A stretch of 44,003 bases of DNA, taken from the NCBI GenBank assembly GCA_947630155.1, contig CANRGM010000002.1, positions 1 through 44,003 of the forward strand, read 5' to 3'. Numbering within the stretch: position 1 is the first letter of the stretch; each line of letters starts with the position of its first letter. This stretch comes from an uncultured Clostridia bacterium. Its GTDB lineage: Bacteria > Bacillota > Clostridia > TANB77 > CAG-508. The notes beneath the pieces are model-generated. The model was not told the origin of the DNA, ran no database searches, and worked only from the letters and a program-made list of their open reading frames with translations. Below are positions 35,003-43,973 of the stretch, piece after piece. Both the position numbers and the translations under genes were made by a program.

Positions 35003-35752
35003 ATGTTTATTAATAATATACATATTTTCTGGTTTGTTGGAATAGGATTATTAGGTTTAGTAGTTGGAAAATTTATAGGACTAATGAATCAAAATTTGCC
35101 TGAACATAAGGAAATTCTAGATATAGAAACCATAAAAGAATATATGAAAAACTCAAATGCTAATTATGCATTAATGATAATTACAAGTGTAATATATATA
35201 GCTCTTTTACGCGTAATAGGAATGGAAGATATAATAGAATTACTACAATTCTTAATTCTTACTCCTATGTTAATTTCTGCATTTTGTATTGATTATAAAT
35301 TACAAATAATTCCAAATAGATTAACTATAACAATGTTAGAGGTTGGTATTGCATTTAGTTTTTTTAGAGGAATAAATAACTTAAATATAGCAGTAGAAAT
35401 GTGGCTTGGAATGATAGTTGGTGCAACAATATTTTTAGTATTAACATTTTTAGGAAACTTGGTATTTAAAAAGAAAACAATGGGATTTGGCGATGTAAAG
35501 CTTATGGGAACTCTGGGCTTGTTTTTTGGCTGGAGAAATATAATAGCAATATCAATATTGTCATTCTTCATTGCCGCAATATTCAGTATTATGCTAATAA
35601 TAAAATGTAAAGTAAAAAAACAAGAAGTAAATGAATTTATTCCATTTGGACCATTTATAGTATTAGCTGCTTTTGTAGTGATGTTCATACCCTTAAATAT
35701 TTGGATAAGGTTAATTTTTACTGTTTTCACATTTGGTAGATATAATATATAG
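35003..35752 (+). CDS. Prepilin peptidase (A24), short form
   Basis: A 249-residue polytopic membrane protein of the type IV prepilin peptidase family. The two catalytic Asp motifs are present: FCIDYKLQIIPNRL and MGFGDVKLMGTLGLFFGW. The N-terminal methyltransferase domain with its two CxxC pairs is missing. In its place is one membrane helix and a short loop (NQNLPEHKEILDIETIKEYMKN). It may therefore cleave leaders without N-methylation. It follows yqeG closely and precedes an Xaa-Pro peptidase. No pilin or type II secretion gene is in the window. Confidence 0.87.
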   Translation: MFINNIHIFWFVGIGLLGLVVGKFIGLMNQNLPEHKEILDIETIKEYMKNSNANYALMIITSVIYIALLRVIGMEDIIELLQFLILTPMLISAFCIDYKLQIIPNRLTITMLEVGIAFSFFRGINNLNIAVEMWLGMIVGATIFLVLTFLGNLVFKKKTMGFGDVKLMGTLGLFFGWRNIIAISILSFFIAAIFSIMLIIKCKVKKQEVNEFIPFGPFIVLAAFVVMFIPLNIWIRLIFTVFTFGRYNI

Positions 35753-35809
35753 TTACACATAAGAAAAAAATATTAATGTAATTATTTAGAAAGATAAAAG
35801 GGTGATGAT

Positions 35810-36877
35810 ATGAATGAAAAAATAGAAGCTTTAAGAGAAAAATTAAAGAATTTAGATTTACAAGGAATGATAATTACAAATCCTGTAAATATTAGGTATT
35901 TAACTAATATAAATGCAGAAGGAGTATTGCTTTTAACAAGAAGAGAAAATGTGTATATTACAGATGGAAGATATATGGAAAAAGTTAATAATACTCTTAC
36001 AATTAATGATGAAATAATAGTTTATGATTTTAAAGAATTGAGCAGAGAGGATTACGAAAATTTCTTTACTTTTTGTGAAAATGTAGGCTTTGAAGAAGCT
36101 AATTTGACTTATGCTAAATATAAGGAATATATGCATAAATATAAAATAAATAACTTTGAAGAGACCGAAGGTTTACTAGAAAAAATGCGAATTGTAAAGA
36201 AGGAAGAAGAAATAGACTCAATAAAAAAAGCATGTATTATTACTGATAATTGTTTTGAGTATATAAAAAAATTCATAAAAATCGGTATGACGGAAAAAGA
36301 AATTGCTTTTGAAATAGAAAAATTCTTTTTAATGAATGGAGCTGATGGATTAGCATTTGATACAATAGTTGCTTCAGGTGTTAATTCTTCTATGCCACAT
36401 GCTATACCTACTGATAAAAAAATTGAAGATGGAGATCCTATTACAATAGATATGGGTTGTAGATATAATGGATACTGTTCTGATATGACAAGAACAATAT
36501 TTGCAGGACATGTTCCTGTGTATATGAAACCGGTATATGATTTAGTTTTAAAAAATCAATTAAGAGTTTTAGAAGAATTAAAAGAAGGTGCTAATTTAAA
36601 ATTAATTTCAAAAGGAGTTGATAGTGATTTTAAATTAAATGGTGTTAGTATGGTTCATAGCCTTGGCCATGGAGTTGGATTAGATATTCATGAATATCCT
36701 TTTATAAATTCTAAGAATGATTTTGTTTTAAAGGAGAATATGGTTGTTACTGATGAACCTGGAATTTATATTCCTGGAAGGTTTGGAGTTAGAATAGAGG
36801 ACACTGTTTTAATTACTAAGTATTCATCTCAGAATTTGACAATGTCTGAAAAAGGATATGTTGTAGTTGGAGTGTAA
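35810..36877 (+). CDS. Xaa-Pro aminopeptidase (M24)
   Basis: Removes N-terminal residues before proline. The 355-residue protein has an N-terminal creatinase-like domain (MNEKIEALREKLKNLDLQGMIITNPVNIRYLTNI). The pita-bread catalytic domain has the ligand set: ITIDMGCRYNGYCSDMTRTIFAG (two Asp), HSLGHGVGLDIHEYP (His), TDEPGIYIPGRFGVRIEDTVLIT (two Glu). Length is normal for the short M24 form. AAAGGGTGATGAT precedes the ATG. The gap before the next gene has no clear terminator. Confidence 0.93.
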   Translation: MNEKIEALREKLKNLDLQGMIITNPVNIRYLTNINAEGVLLLTRRENVYITDGRYMEKVNNTLTINDEIIVYDFKELSREDYENFFTFCENVGFEEANLTYAKYKEYMHKYKINNFEETEGLLEKMRIVKKEEEIDSIKKACIITDNCFEYIKKFIKIGMTEKEIAFEIEKFFLMNGADGLAFDTIVASGVNSSMPHAIPTDKKIEDGDPITIDMGCRYNGYCSDMTRTIFAGHVPVYMKPVYDLVLKNQLRVLEELKEGANLKLISKGVDSDFKLNGVSMVHSLGHGVGLDIHEYPFINSKNDFVLKENMVVTDEPGIYIPGRFGVRIEDTVLITKYSSQNLTMSEKGYVVVGV

Positions 36878-36968
36878 TAATACCTAAACTGTGAAATTGA
36901 GGAAATAATAGAATAAATATAACAATTATGGAAATACTATAAAAAAAGTTTAATAGGGAGTTTGACTT

Positions 36969-38969
36969 ATGAGAAAAAAACTTTTTTATATAGTATTTTT
37001 TTTACTCGTTTTTTATCTAATAAATATATTTAACGAATCACAGGCAACTACAAAACTAAATGGTATAGAAAACTTCCCAGATAGTTATAAACCATATTTA
37101 TACGAATTAAAAAAGAAGTATCCCAATTGGGAGTTTACTGCATTATATACTGGGATTGACTGGAATACAGCAGTTGATAATGAATATGCTAATGATAAGA
37201 ATTTAGTCCCTTTATCATATTCTGATGAGTGGAAGTGTTTGTTACCTGGAAAGTATAATGTAGAAATAGATTCTGGTTGGGTTAATGCATCAAAACATGC
37301 AATTAGATATGTTATGGATCCCAGAAATTTTTTAAATGAAGTCAGGATTTTTCAGTTTGAAAAATTAACATATGATGAAAATATAAATACGGAAAGTGGT
37401 GTTGATAAGATTCTGTATGGTACAGAGTTTTATAATAAGGCTGTTTCATATAGAGAGGCTAATGGAAATGTAGTTAATACTACAAACACATATGCTAATT
37501 TAATAATGAATGCAGGAGTTTATAGTGGAGTTAGTCCATATCATTTGGCAGCTAGAATTAAGCAAGAAGTAGGACCTTTTTTAAGCCATAATTCAATAAG
37601 TGGTAAAGTTCAGGGATATGAAGGTCTATATAATTTTTATAATATAGGTGCAACAAGTTCAGCAGAAGTTTTAGGTGCAATAAAAAATGGATTAGATTAC
37701 GCCAGAAATGGAAGTGGAGGATTGTCAAATGAAGAAATTCAAAATCAATTAATACCATGGAATACTCCAGAAAGGGCTATAAAAGGTGGAGCTGTTTTTA
37801 TAGGTAAAACCTACATTTTAGTAGGTCAAAATTGTTTATATTTACAAAAGTTTGATGTAAATAATGATAGGTCTAGTAGTTTGTTTTGGCATCAATATAT
37901 GACAAATTGCCTAGCTCCATATAGTGAATCAAAATCTATATATAATGGTTATGATAAGTTAAATATGCTTAATTCATCTATTGGATTTGTTATTCCAGTC
38001 TATGAAAATATGCCAAGTGAACCTGTAAGTAGTCCAAATATTAGTTCAAACGATTTTGTTGAAGATAATACTAAAGTATATGCAAATGTTACAGGAAATC
38101 TTAATGTTAGAAGTGGCCCTGGAACATCATATGAAATATTAATTTCAATTCCAGCAAATCAAACATTCACCAGAATAGGAAAAGGTGTTCAAAATGGGGA
38201 AAGATGGGATAAAATTTTACTAGATAATGGAATTATAGGGTATGTATTCCAATCATATGTGGAAGAGGTACCTGCTCAAGTTCCAGCACAAAGTATTCGT
38301 TTAGATATTAATAATCTCCAACTTATTGAAGGTAAAACTATGAAAATTAATGCATATGTTCTTCCAGCTGATGCAACAAACAGAGATTTAATATGGAGTT
38401 CTGAAAACTCCAATATAGCAGAAGTTAATCAAAATGGTGAGATTACAGCAATTTCTGAGGGGCAGACAGTTATAAATGTAAAATTAAAAGATGGAGAACT
38501 TAATGCAAAATGTAATATAAATGTAATTAATATAGATGAAGAGTTTTACTTTGAATTAGATGAAAGAGTTACTTTAAATGGAGATGAAATTTCTAGCATA
38601 AATTCAAGTAGTGTAGGCGATTTTAAAAAGTTGGTAAATACAAATCTTAATATGGAATTTTATGATTCAAAAGGTGTATTATTAAAAGATGATTCTATGA
38701 TTGGTACAGGTTATAGATTATGTCTTAAAAATGATAATGGTGATGAAATATATAATTATTATTTCATTATATATGGTGATGTTAATGGTGATGGTTCAAT
38801 AAATTCATTAGATGTTTTAGTTTTACAAAAATATATTTTGGAAATGAAAGATTTAGATGAATTATATTTAAAGGCAGGAAATATATCTAAAAATGGCAAT
38901 TTGCCTTCATCATTAGATGTGCTTAAAATTCAAAAGCATATTTTAGAAATTAAAAATATTGAGCAATAG
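36969..38969 (+). CDS. Secreted GH73 glucosaminidase with SH3, BIG2 and dockerin
   Basis: A 666-residue secreted cell-wall hydrolase. Signal peptide (1-27); a family N-terminal segment (FPDSYKPYLYELKKKYPNWEFTALYTGIDWNTAV); a GH73 N-acetylglucosaminidase domain with the catalytic Glu at E200 (AARIKQEVG) and LYNFYNIGAT; a bacterial SH3 (about 371-433, GNLNVRSGPGTSYEI); a BIG2 Ig-like domain (about 438-515, WSSENSNIAEVNQNGEITA); and a C-terminal dockerin at 603-662. The first dockerin loop is perfect (GDVNGDGSINSLDVLVLQKYIL); the second, GNISKNGNLPSSLDVLKIQKHIL, lacks most acidic ligands. The next gene encodes a cohesin, 28 nt downstream. AATAGGGAG precedes the ATG. Confidence 0.9.
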   Translation: MRKKLFYIVFFLLVFYLINIFNESQATTKLNGIENFPDSYKPYLYELKKKYPNWEFTALYTGIDWNTAVDNEYANDKNLVPLSYSDEWKCLLPGKYNVEIDSGWVNASKHAIRYVMDPRNFLNEVRIFQFEKLTYDENINTESGVDKILYGTEFYNKAVSYREANGNVVNTTNTYANLIMNAGVYSGVSPYHLAARIKQEVGPFLSHNSISGKVQGYEGLYNFYNIGATSSAEVLGAIKNGLDYARNGSGGLSNEEIQNQLIPWNTPERAIKGGAVFIGKTYILVGQNCLYLQKFDVNNDRSSSLFWHQYMTNCLAPYSESKSIYNGYDKLNMLNSSIGFVIPVYENMPSEPVSSPNISSNDFVEDNTKVYANVTGNLNVRSGPGTSYEILISIPANQTFTRIGKGVQNGERWDKILLDNGIIGYVFQSYVEEVPAQVPAQSIRLDINNLQLIEGKTMKINAYVLPADATNRDLIWSSENSNIAEVNQNGEITAISEGQTVINVKLKDGELNAKCNINVINIDEEFYFELDERVTLNGDEISSINSSSVGDFKKLVNTNLNMEFYDSKGVLLKDDSMIGTGYRLCLKNDNGDEIYNYYFIIYGDVNGDGSINSLDVLVLQKYILEMKDLDELYLKAGNISKNGNLPSSLDVLKIQKHILEIKNIEQ

Positions 38970-38997
38970 GAAATATTCCTAGAAAGGATGGATTTTT

Positions 38998-40332
38998 ATG
39001 AAAAAAATCGTTATTAGTGTATTTTTTGTATTATTGTATTTTGTGTATTTTTCACATGTTGAGGCAGCTGGAACAGTGAATTTATCAGCAAGTAGCAATA
39101 CTGTTAATGTTGGAGATAATTTCACAATTAGTGTAAACTTAAGTGGAGCTTCAGTTGCTACATTGACTACAAGATTAAGTATAGATGAAGAAAAGGTTCA
39201 ATATGTTTCTGGACCAAGTAATAGCAATTATTTGAATGGTAGAGTAATATATACTTGGACAGATCCAACTGGTGGAGCATCTCCTTTAACAGCAGGGAAT
39301 ATAGCCACATTTACTTTTAAAGCTATAAGTGCTGGTAATGCAAATTTTGGAGTATCTGGAGAGTTTTTTACACCTGATGAAACATCTGTAGAACCTGTAT
39401 TTTCTGGAGTTACAGTTAATGTAAATGATGGTAATAATATGGATAATCCAAATGAAAATAATGGTCAAACAGAAAATCAACAAGGTCAGCAAAATGATGG
39501 ACAAGATGAAAATATAGTAGGAGGACAAACAAATAATCAAGATGTTGAAAATAATGTAACAAATGAAGGAACTAACACAGATGAGAATAATCCTAATATT
39601 AATCAACAGGATTCAAGAAGTAGTAATAATAATTTAAGAACCTTGCAATTAAATGTAGAAGGGATAAGTCCAAGATTCAATAGTAGAACAACTCAATATT
39701 ATCTTACTATTACAGAGGATGTAAATAATATAGAGGTTATTGCAGAACCTGAAGATACTAAAGCAAGTGTTCAGGTTATAGGAAATACTAATATACCATT
39801 AGGTTCAAGCCAGATTAGGATAATTGTAACAGCAGAAAATGGAAACAGAAAGGAATATTATATTAGTGTTAGTAAAACAAATGATATAGAACTAGCAAAT
39901 GCCAATTTGGAAAATTTAGCTATTGAAGATGTTACTCTTGTACCAGAATTTAGTCCTGATATTACAGATTATACAGCAGAAGTATTTGGAGATATAGATA
40001 GTCTTAATATTTTAGCAGTTCCTCAAAAGGAAAATGCACAAGTTTTGATAGAAGGAAATGAAAATTTGCAGTATGGGGAAAATTTAATAAGTGTTATTGT
40101 TAATGCTGAAGATGGAATAAGCAGTAAAGTTTATAATATAACTGTTGTCAAAACTGAAGGAATTCTTAGTGATACAAATGAAGATACTGAATTACAGAAT
40201 ACCGAAAATGTGGATAATGCTGTTGAAAACAATGTGAAGATGCAAAGAATTATAATAGTAGTGTTTGTTATTGCCTTGGCAATTTGTCTAATTATTTGGG
40301 CTGTTTGGAGAAAAAGAAAAAATCAACAATAA
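38998..40332 (+). CDS. Membrane-anchored cohesin-domain protein
   Basis: A 444-residue surface protein. After the signal peptide (ending SHVEAAG) comes a cohesin at about 24-145: TVNLSASSNTVNVGDNFTISVNLSGASVATLTTRLSIDEEKVQYVSG...ATFTFKAISAGNANFGVSGEFF. An N/Q/D-rich linker and two cadherin-like beta-sandwich domains (about 215-300 and 305-385; SPRFNSRTTQYYLTI, SPDITDYTAEVFG) follow. The C-terminal helix (IIIVVFVIALAICLIIWAVW) and RKRKNQQ anchor it in the membrane. Cohesins bind dockerins with high affinity, so the preceding dockerin-bearing glucosaminidase is the obvious partner. There is no LPxTG motif. GAAAGGATGG precedes the ATG. Confidence 0.85.
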   Translation: MKKIVISVFFVLLYFVYFSHVEAAGTVNLSASSNTVNVGDNFTISVNLSGASVATLTTRLSIDEEKVQYVSGPSNSNYLNGRVIYTWTDPTGGASPLTAGNIATFTFKAISAGNANFGVSGEFFTPDETSVEPVFSGVTVNVNDGNNMDNPNENNGQTENQQGQQNDGQDENIVGGQTNNQDVENNVTNEGTNTDENNPNINQQDSRSSNNNLRTLQLNVEGISPRFNSRTTQYYLTITEDVNNIEVIAEPEDTKASVQVIGNTNIPLGSSQIRIIVTAENGNRKEYYISVSKTNDIELANANLENLAIEDVTLVPEFSPDITDYTAEVFGDIDSLNILAVPQKENAQVLIEGNENLQYGENLISVIVNAEDGISSKVYNITVVKTEGILSDTNEDTELQNTENVDNAVENNVKMQRIIIVVFVIALAICLIIWAVWRKRKNQQ

Positions 40333-40338
40333 TTACTA

Positions 40339-40375
40339 TTTTGGAGCTTTTTAGAATACCTAAAAAGCTCCAAAA
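40339..40375. terminator. Bidirectional terminator, cohesin gene/deacetylase
   Basis: TTTTGGAGCTTTTTAG pairs perfectly over 16 bp with CTAAAAAGCTCCAAAA around a 5-nt loop, between convergent genes. Confidence 0.9.
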
Positions 40376-40384
40376 AATTTATAT

Positions 40385-41290
40385 TTATTTTACTCTATTA
40401 ATGAAAGATTGTATTGAATCACCTTTAGACATCCTAACTCTAGGTAATTCATAAGGATCATCACCCGGAAATACTCTTCCTCCTTTAGTGGTAAAAGCTA
40501 AAATGTAATTGCAGTCCTTTAAAGTTTGTTTACATTTATCATTAAAATGACCAAATGGATAGCAGAAAACTTTACAAGTATCACCTATTGATGAACGAGA
40601 GGCTTCCAGGTCTGCACATGCATTTTCATATGACATTGTTAGAAATGCACCTTTACCATCTGAACCTGCAATATGCATGTTATTTGAATGTGATTGAAAA
40701 TCTATTGAATCAGATTTATATTCAGATAATGTATTTCCATACCATGATGTTATTACAAAAGAGGTTGCTTTAAAATTATATTTTTCTAATATAGGTACAG
40801 CTAATCTAAAGAATGATTCATCACCATCATCTACAGTAAGTACTACACTTTTTAGAGGTAAACCATTTGAACCTGAAATATAACCTAAAACCTCATCCCA
40901 TGTTGGAGTATAGTAATTATTTTCAGACAGATATTTAATTTGTTCTTCAAAATTTGAGATTTCCATATAGTTGTTATCACGGCCAGTTTCACCTGCACTT
41001 GCATCATAGAAAAAGTGATACATTAGAACAGGTAGACCGCGTTCTTTAGAAAGTTGTATTTCTTCAGAAGATAAGCTTTCTATAACAGATGGCGTTGGTT
41101 CAGGTGTTGGTTCAGGTGATAGATTATCTGCACCTTCTGAGCTTGCTGATGTAGTGTTTGTGTTTTCATCTGTAGAGGTATTTGATTTGTTTTTATTAAA
41201 TAGCCAGATGATTAATATGATCAATAGTATGATTATGATAATAAAAAACTTTTTTGAATTATTTTTTTTCTTTTTTCTTGTTGGTGACAA
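40385..41290 (-). CDS. Membrane-anchored polysaccharide deacetylase
   Basis: A 301-residue NodB-fold enzyme. The basic N-terminus and membrane helix (FFIIIIILLIILIIWLF) are followed by a Ser/Thr/Pro/Glu linker (EPTPEPTPS) and the NodB domain. Catalytic motifs: VVLTVDDGD (base and metal Asp), HSNNMH, FCYPFGHFND and LPRVRMSKGDS. PVLMYHFF is the typical start of this subgroup. It likely deacetylates cell-wall GlcNAc/MurNAc outside the membrane. Start moved to TTG 41290, nine nt after AAGGAG; the tracked TTG at 41299 overlaps that site. Unlike the deacetylase at 20.6 kb it is intact. Confidence 0.9.
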   Translation of the reverse strand: MSPTRKKKKNNSKKFFIIIIILLIILIIWLFNKNKSNTSTDENTNTTSASSEGADNLSPEPTPEPTPSVIESLSSEEIQLSKERGLPVLMYHFFYDASAGETGRDNNYMEISNFEEQIKYLSENNYYTPTWDEVLGYISGSNGLPLKSVVLTVDDGDESFFRLAVPILEKYNFKATSFVITSWYGNTLSEYKSDSIDFQSHSNNMHIAGSDGKGAFLTMSYENACADLEASRSSIGDTCKVFCYPFGHFNDKCKQTLKDCNYILAFTTKGGRVFPGDDPYELPRVRMSKGDSIQSFINRVK

Positions 41291-41413
41291 TGTAATCAAC
41301 TCCTTATTTTTTTGTCTTATAATATAATAAGGTATTAGTGTGATTTTTTCAAGTGTTTTTTTGAGAGTCCTAAAGAATAATATTCGTATATAGTTGCTTG
41401 AAAATTCACAATA

Positions 41414-41443
41414 TGGACATAAAAGGGTATTATAATGTATAAT
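41414..41443 (+). promoter_or_regulatory. SigA promoter of the two-component operon
   Basis: TGGACA, an 18-nt spacer and TATAAT. The tracked start at 41435 lies inside the promoter, so the ATG at 41471 is the better start. Confidence 0.6.
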
Positions 41444-41470
41444 AAAGATTGTAGAAAGGTTAGGGATTAT

Positions 41471-42148
41471 ATGACAGATATAACTATTTTAGTGGTTGAT
41501 GATGAATCAAGAATGAGAAAGTTAATAAAAGATTTTTTAGTTATAAAAGAATATAAAATATTGGAGGCTGTTGATGGAGAAGATGCCATAGATGTTTTTG
41601 AGAAAAATCAGGAAAAGATTGATTTAATTTTACTTGATGTAATGATGCCAAAATTAGATGGATGGTCAGTATTAAGGCAAATTAGGCAAAAGTCTAATGT
41701 TCCAATAATAATGCTTACAGCTAGAGGCGAGGAGCAGGATGAGTTATTTGGGTTCGAATTAGGTGTTGATGAGTATATATCAAAGCCCTTTAGTCCTAAA
41801 ATTTTAGTAGCTAGGGTAGAGGCCCTATTAAAAAGAACTAAAAAACAAGTTAGTAACATTTATGAGGTTGGTGGAATAGAGATAGATTCAGATGGTAGAA
41901 CAGTAAAGGTTGATTCTAAGTTAATCGAATTAAGTTTAAGAGAGTATGAATTATTAAAATATTTGGTAGATAATAAGGGAATAGCTTTATCAAGAGACAA
42001 AATTTTAAACAATGTGTGGAATTACGATTATTATGGGGATTCTAGAACAATAGATAGCCATATAAAAAAGATAAGACATAAATTAGGAAAAAAAGGTAAG
42101 TATATAGAAACTATTAGAGGGGTAGGATATAAGTTTGAAGTTAAATGA
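41471..42148 (+). CDS. OmpR-family response regulator
   Basis: A 225-residue regulator, the standard length. The receiver has VVDDESRMRKL, the phosphoacceptor Asp in IDLILLDVMMPKLDGW, PIIMLTARGEEQDELFGFELGVDEYISKPFSPKIL. The OmpR winged helix has LSLREYELLKYLVDNKGIALSRDKILNNVWNYDYYGDSRTIDSHIKKIRHKLGKKGKYIETIRGVGYKFEVK. Its stop overlaps the kinase start by 14 nt. Target genes are unknown; the neighbouring cell-wall genes make wall stress a reasonable guess. Confidence 0.95.
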   Translation: MTDITILVVDDESRMRKLIKDFLVIKEYKILEAVDGEDAIDVFEKNQEKIDLILLDVMMPKLDGWSVLRQIRQKSNVPIIMLTARGEEQDELFGFELGVDEYISKPFSPKILVARVEALLKRTKKQVSNIYEVGGIEIDSDGRTVKVDSKLIELSLREYELLKYLVDNKGIALSRDKILNNVWNYDYYGDSRTIDSHIKKIRHKLGKKGKYIETIRGVGYKFEVK

Positions 42149-43655
42149 GGAATTTTGTAAAATAAAAAAATGGTTAAAATCTGTAAGAATTAAACTTTTT
42201 TTTACACTATGTATTGTTATTACAATGATTATATTATTATTGATTATTGTAAATAATATTGTTTTAGAAAAATTTTACTTATATAACAAAACTAAAACAA
42301 TGAAATTGATTTATGAAGAAATTAATAAATCATATAATAATAATTTATCTTATGAAACAATAGAGCATAATTTAAAAGATTTGTCTATAAGAAATAATCT
42401 TGATATTGTGATAAAAACAAATGATAATATTTTAATTCTTGCAACTGATAAATATAAGATAGATTATGAAAATCAAATAAAATTTTTCTATAATTTAAAG
42501 AATAATGGAGAAAAGTTACAATCATTATATAATGAAGAAAATATTAATATAAATTTAATGAAAGAAGATGACACGAAAGTTAATTATATAGTAGTTTCAG
42601 CAGATTTGGATAATGGATATGAATTATATATGGAAACTCCAACAGCTGACTTACAAGAGAGTGCTAAAATTTCAAACAATTTATTGATAACTCTTGGAGG
42701 TGTGGTTATTATTATTTCTGGAATTATTGCATCTTTTGTGTCAAGAAAATTTACTGCACCAATATTGGAATTGAATGGAATTGCACAGAAAATGTCCAAT
42801 TTAGATTTTTCACAAAAATATGAAACTAAAGATGCAGAAGATGAAATTAATAATTTAGGTAAAAGTATCAATACAATGTCAGATAAATTGGAGAAAACTA
42901 TAAATCAATTGAAGGTAAATAATAGTGAACTAGAAAAGGATATTGAGCGAAAATCTAAAATAGATGAGATGAGAAAACAATTTATATCAGATGTATCTCA
43001 TGAATTAAAAACTCCTATTGCATTAATTCAAGGATATGCAGAGGGATTGGTTGAAAATGTGAATGTGGATAATGAGTCTAGAGAATTTTATGCAAATGTT
43101 ATACTAGATGAGGCTAATAAAATGGATATGCTTGTTAAACAATTATTGGAGTTAATGAAATTGGAGTATGGAAAACTTGAGTTTAATAATGAAAGCTTTG
43201 ATATTGTTTCTTTAATTAATGAGGTTATAAGAAAATCTAATGTTATGTTGGAAGAAAATAATATAAAAATTACATTTGATGAGAGTAATTCTATAATGGT
43301 TTATGCTGATGTATTTTATATAGAACAAATTATTACGAATTATCTTACAAATGCTATTAGGTATTCTAAAGAGATTGATGGAGAAAGGAAAATTGTTGTT
43401 AGTGTATCTTTGAATCCAGAGAAAAATAGAGTTAGAGTTAGTGTGTTTAATTCTGGTGATAATATTGAAGATAGTGAGTTACAGAAGATTTGGGGAAGGT
43501 TTTATAAGATTGATTCTTCTAGAAATAGAGAAAATGGTGGAACAGGGATAGGTTTGGCTTTTGTTAAGGCTATTATGAATAATTATAAGAATGAGTATGG
43601 AGCAGTTAATAAGGTTGGGGGAGTTGAGTTTTTCTTTGAGGTTGAGGTAGGTTGA
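42135..43655 (+). CDS. Sensor histidine kinase
   Basis: A 506-residue membrane kinase paired with the upstream regulator. Helix 1 (IKLFFTLCIVITMIILLLIIVNNIVL, about 19-45), an extracytoplasmic sensor of about 140 residues, helix 2 (LLITLGGVVIIISGIIASFV), HAMP (SRKFTAPILELNGIAQKMSNLDFSQKYE), HisKA with the phosphorylated His in FISDVSHELKTPIALIQGYAEGL, and the HATPase domain (NYLTNAIRYS N-box, FNSGDNI, GRFYKID, GGTGIGLAFVKAIM). Start is TTG, with GGGGTAGG upstream and within the regulator's end. Confidence 0.93.
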   Translation: MKLNEEFCKIKKWLKSVRIKLFFTLCIVITMIILLLIIVNNIVLEKFYLYNKTKTMKLIYEEINKSYNNNLSYETIEHNLKDLSIRNNLDIVIKTNDNILILATDKYKIDYENQIKFFYNLKNNGEKLQSLYNEENININLMKEDDTKVNYIVVSADLDNGYELYMETPTADLQESAKISNNLLITLGGVVIIISGIIASFVSRKFTAPILELNGIAQKMSNLDFSQKYETKDAEDEINNLGKSINTMSDKLEKTINQLKVNNSELEKDIERKSKIDEMRKQFISDVSHELKTPIALIQGYAEGLVENVNVDNESREFYANVILDEANKMDMLVKQLLELMKLEYGKLEFNNESFDIVSLINEVIRKSNVMLEENNIKITFDESNSIMVYADVFYIEQIITNYLTNAIRYSKEIDGERKIVVSVSLNPEKNRVRVSVFNSGDNIEDSELQKIWGRFYKIDSSRNRENGGTGIGLAFVKAIMNNYKNEYGAVNKVGGVEFFFEVEVG

Positions 43656-43677
43656 TGTTTTTTGGGGGGCTTTTGCA

Positions 43678-43855
43678 GGGGGCCGTCCAATTCAATAGTT
43701 ATGTAACGCCGTTAAATATATTATTATTCCGTTCGTTTGCTGGCGTGGGAGTTTGGGAGGAAGACTTTAGGTGGGGGCGCCAAACTGCGCACTCCACTGC
43801 ATAATAATATATTTAACGGCGTTACATAACTATTGAATTGGACTACTCTACAGTT
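43678..43855 (+). repeat. Covarying long-hairpin element, copy 2
   Basis: Same length and orientation as copy 1 at 8816. The arms 43685-43727 and 43801-43843 (GTCCAATTCAATAGTT...AACTATTGAATTGGAC) pair perfectly over 43 bp, although seven bases in each arm differ from copy 1. The 73-nt loop (43728-43800) differs at six positions. Flanks are GGGGGCC and TACTCTACAGTT. It sits between the histidine kinase stop and the promoter of the last gene. The minus-strand ORF 43724-43969 drawn over it is a shadow. The 318-bp gap is otherwise empty apart from that promoter. Confidence 0.85.
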
Positions 43856-43913
43856 TCTTCCTTGAAAAAATATTAAATAGTAATTGTTATTTCGTTGATT
43901 TTGCGGAAAATAC

Positions 43914-43942
43914 TTGACTTTTCTTAAAAAAAAACATATTAT
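43914..43942 (+). promoter_or_regulatory. SigA promoter of the last gene
   Basis: TTGACT, a 17-nt spacer and TATTAT, about 30 nt before the ATG at 43974. Confidence 0.65.
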
Positions 43943-43973
43943 AATAGAAAAAATAAAAAGGAGAGACAACCAT

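Noticed and set aside
43724-43969. 81-residue minus-strand ORF over hairpin copy 2
   Set aside because: It runs through the hairpin arm and the promoter of the next gene, has hydrophobic low-complexity content and has no equivalent in copy 1.
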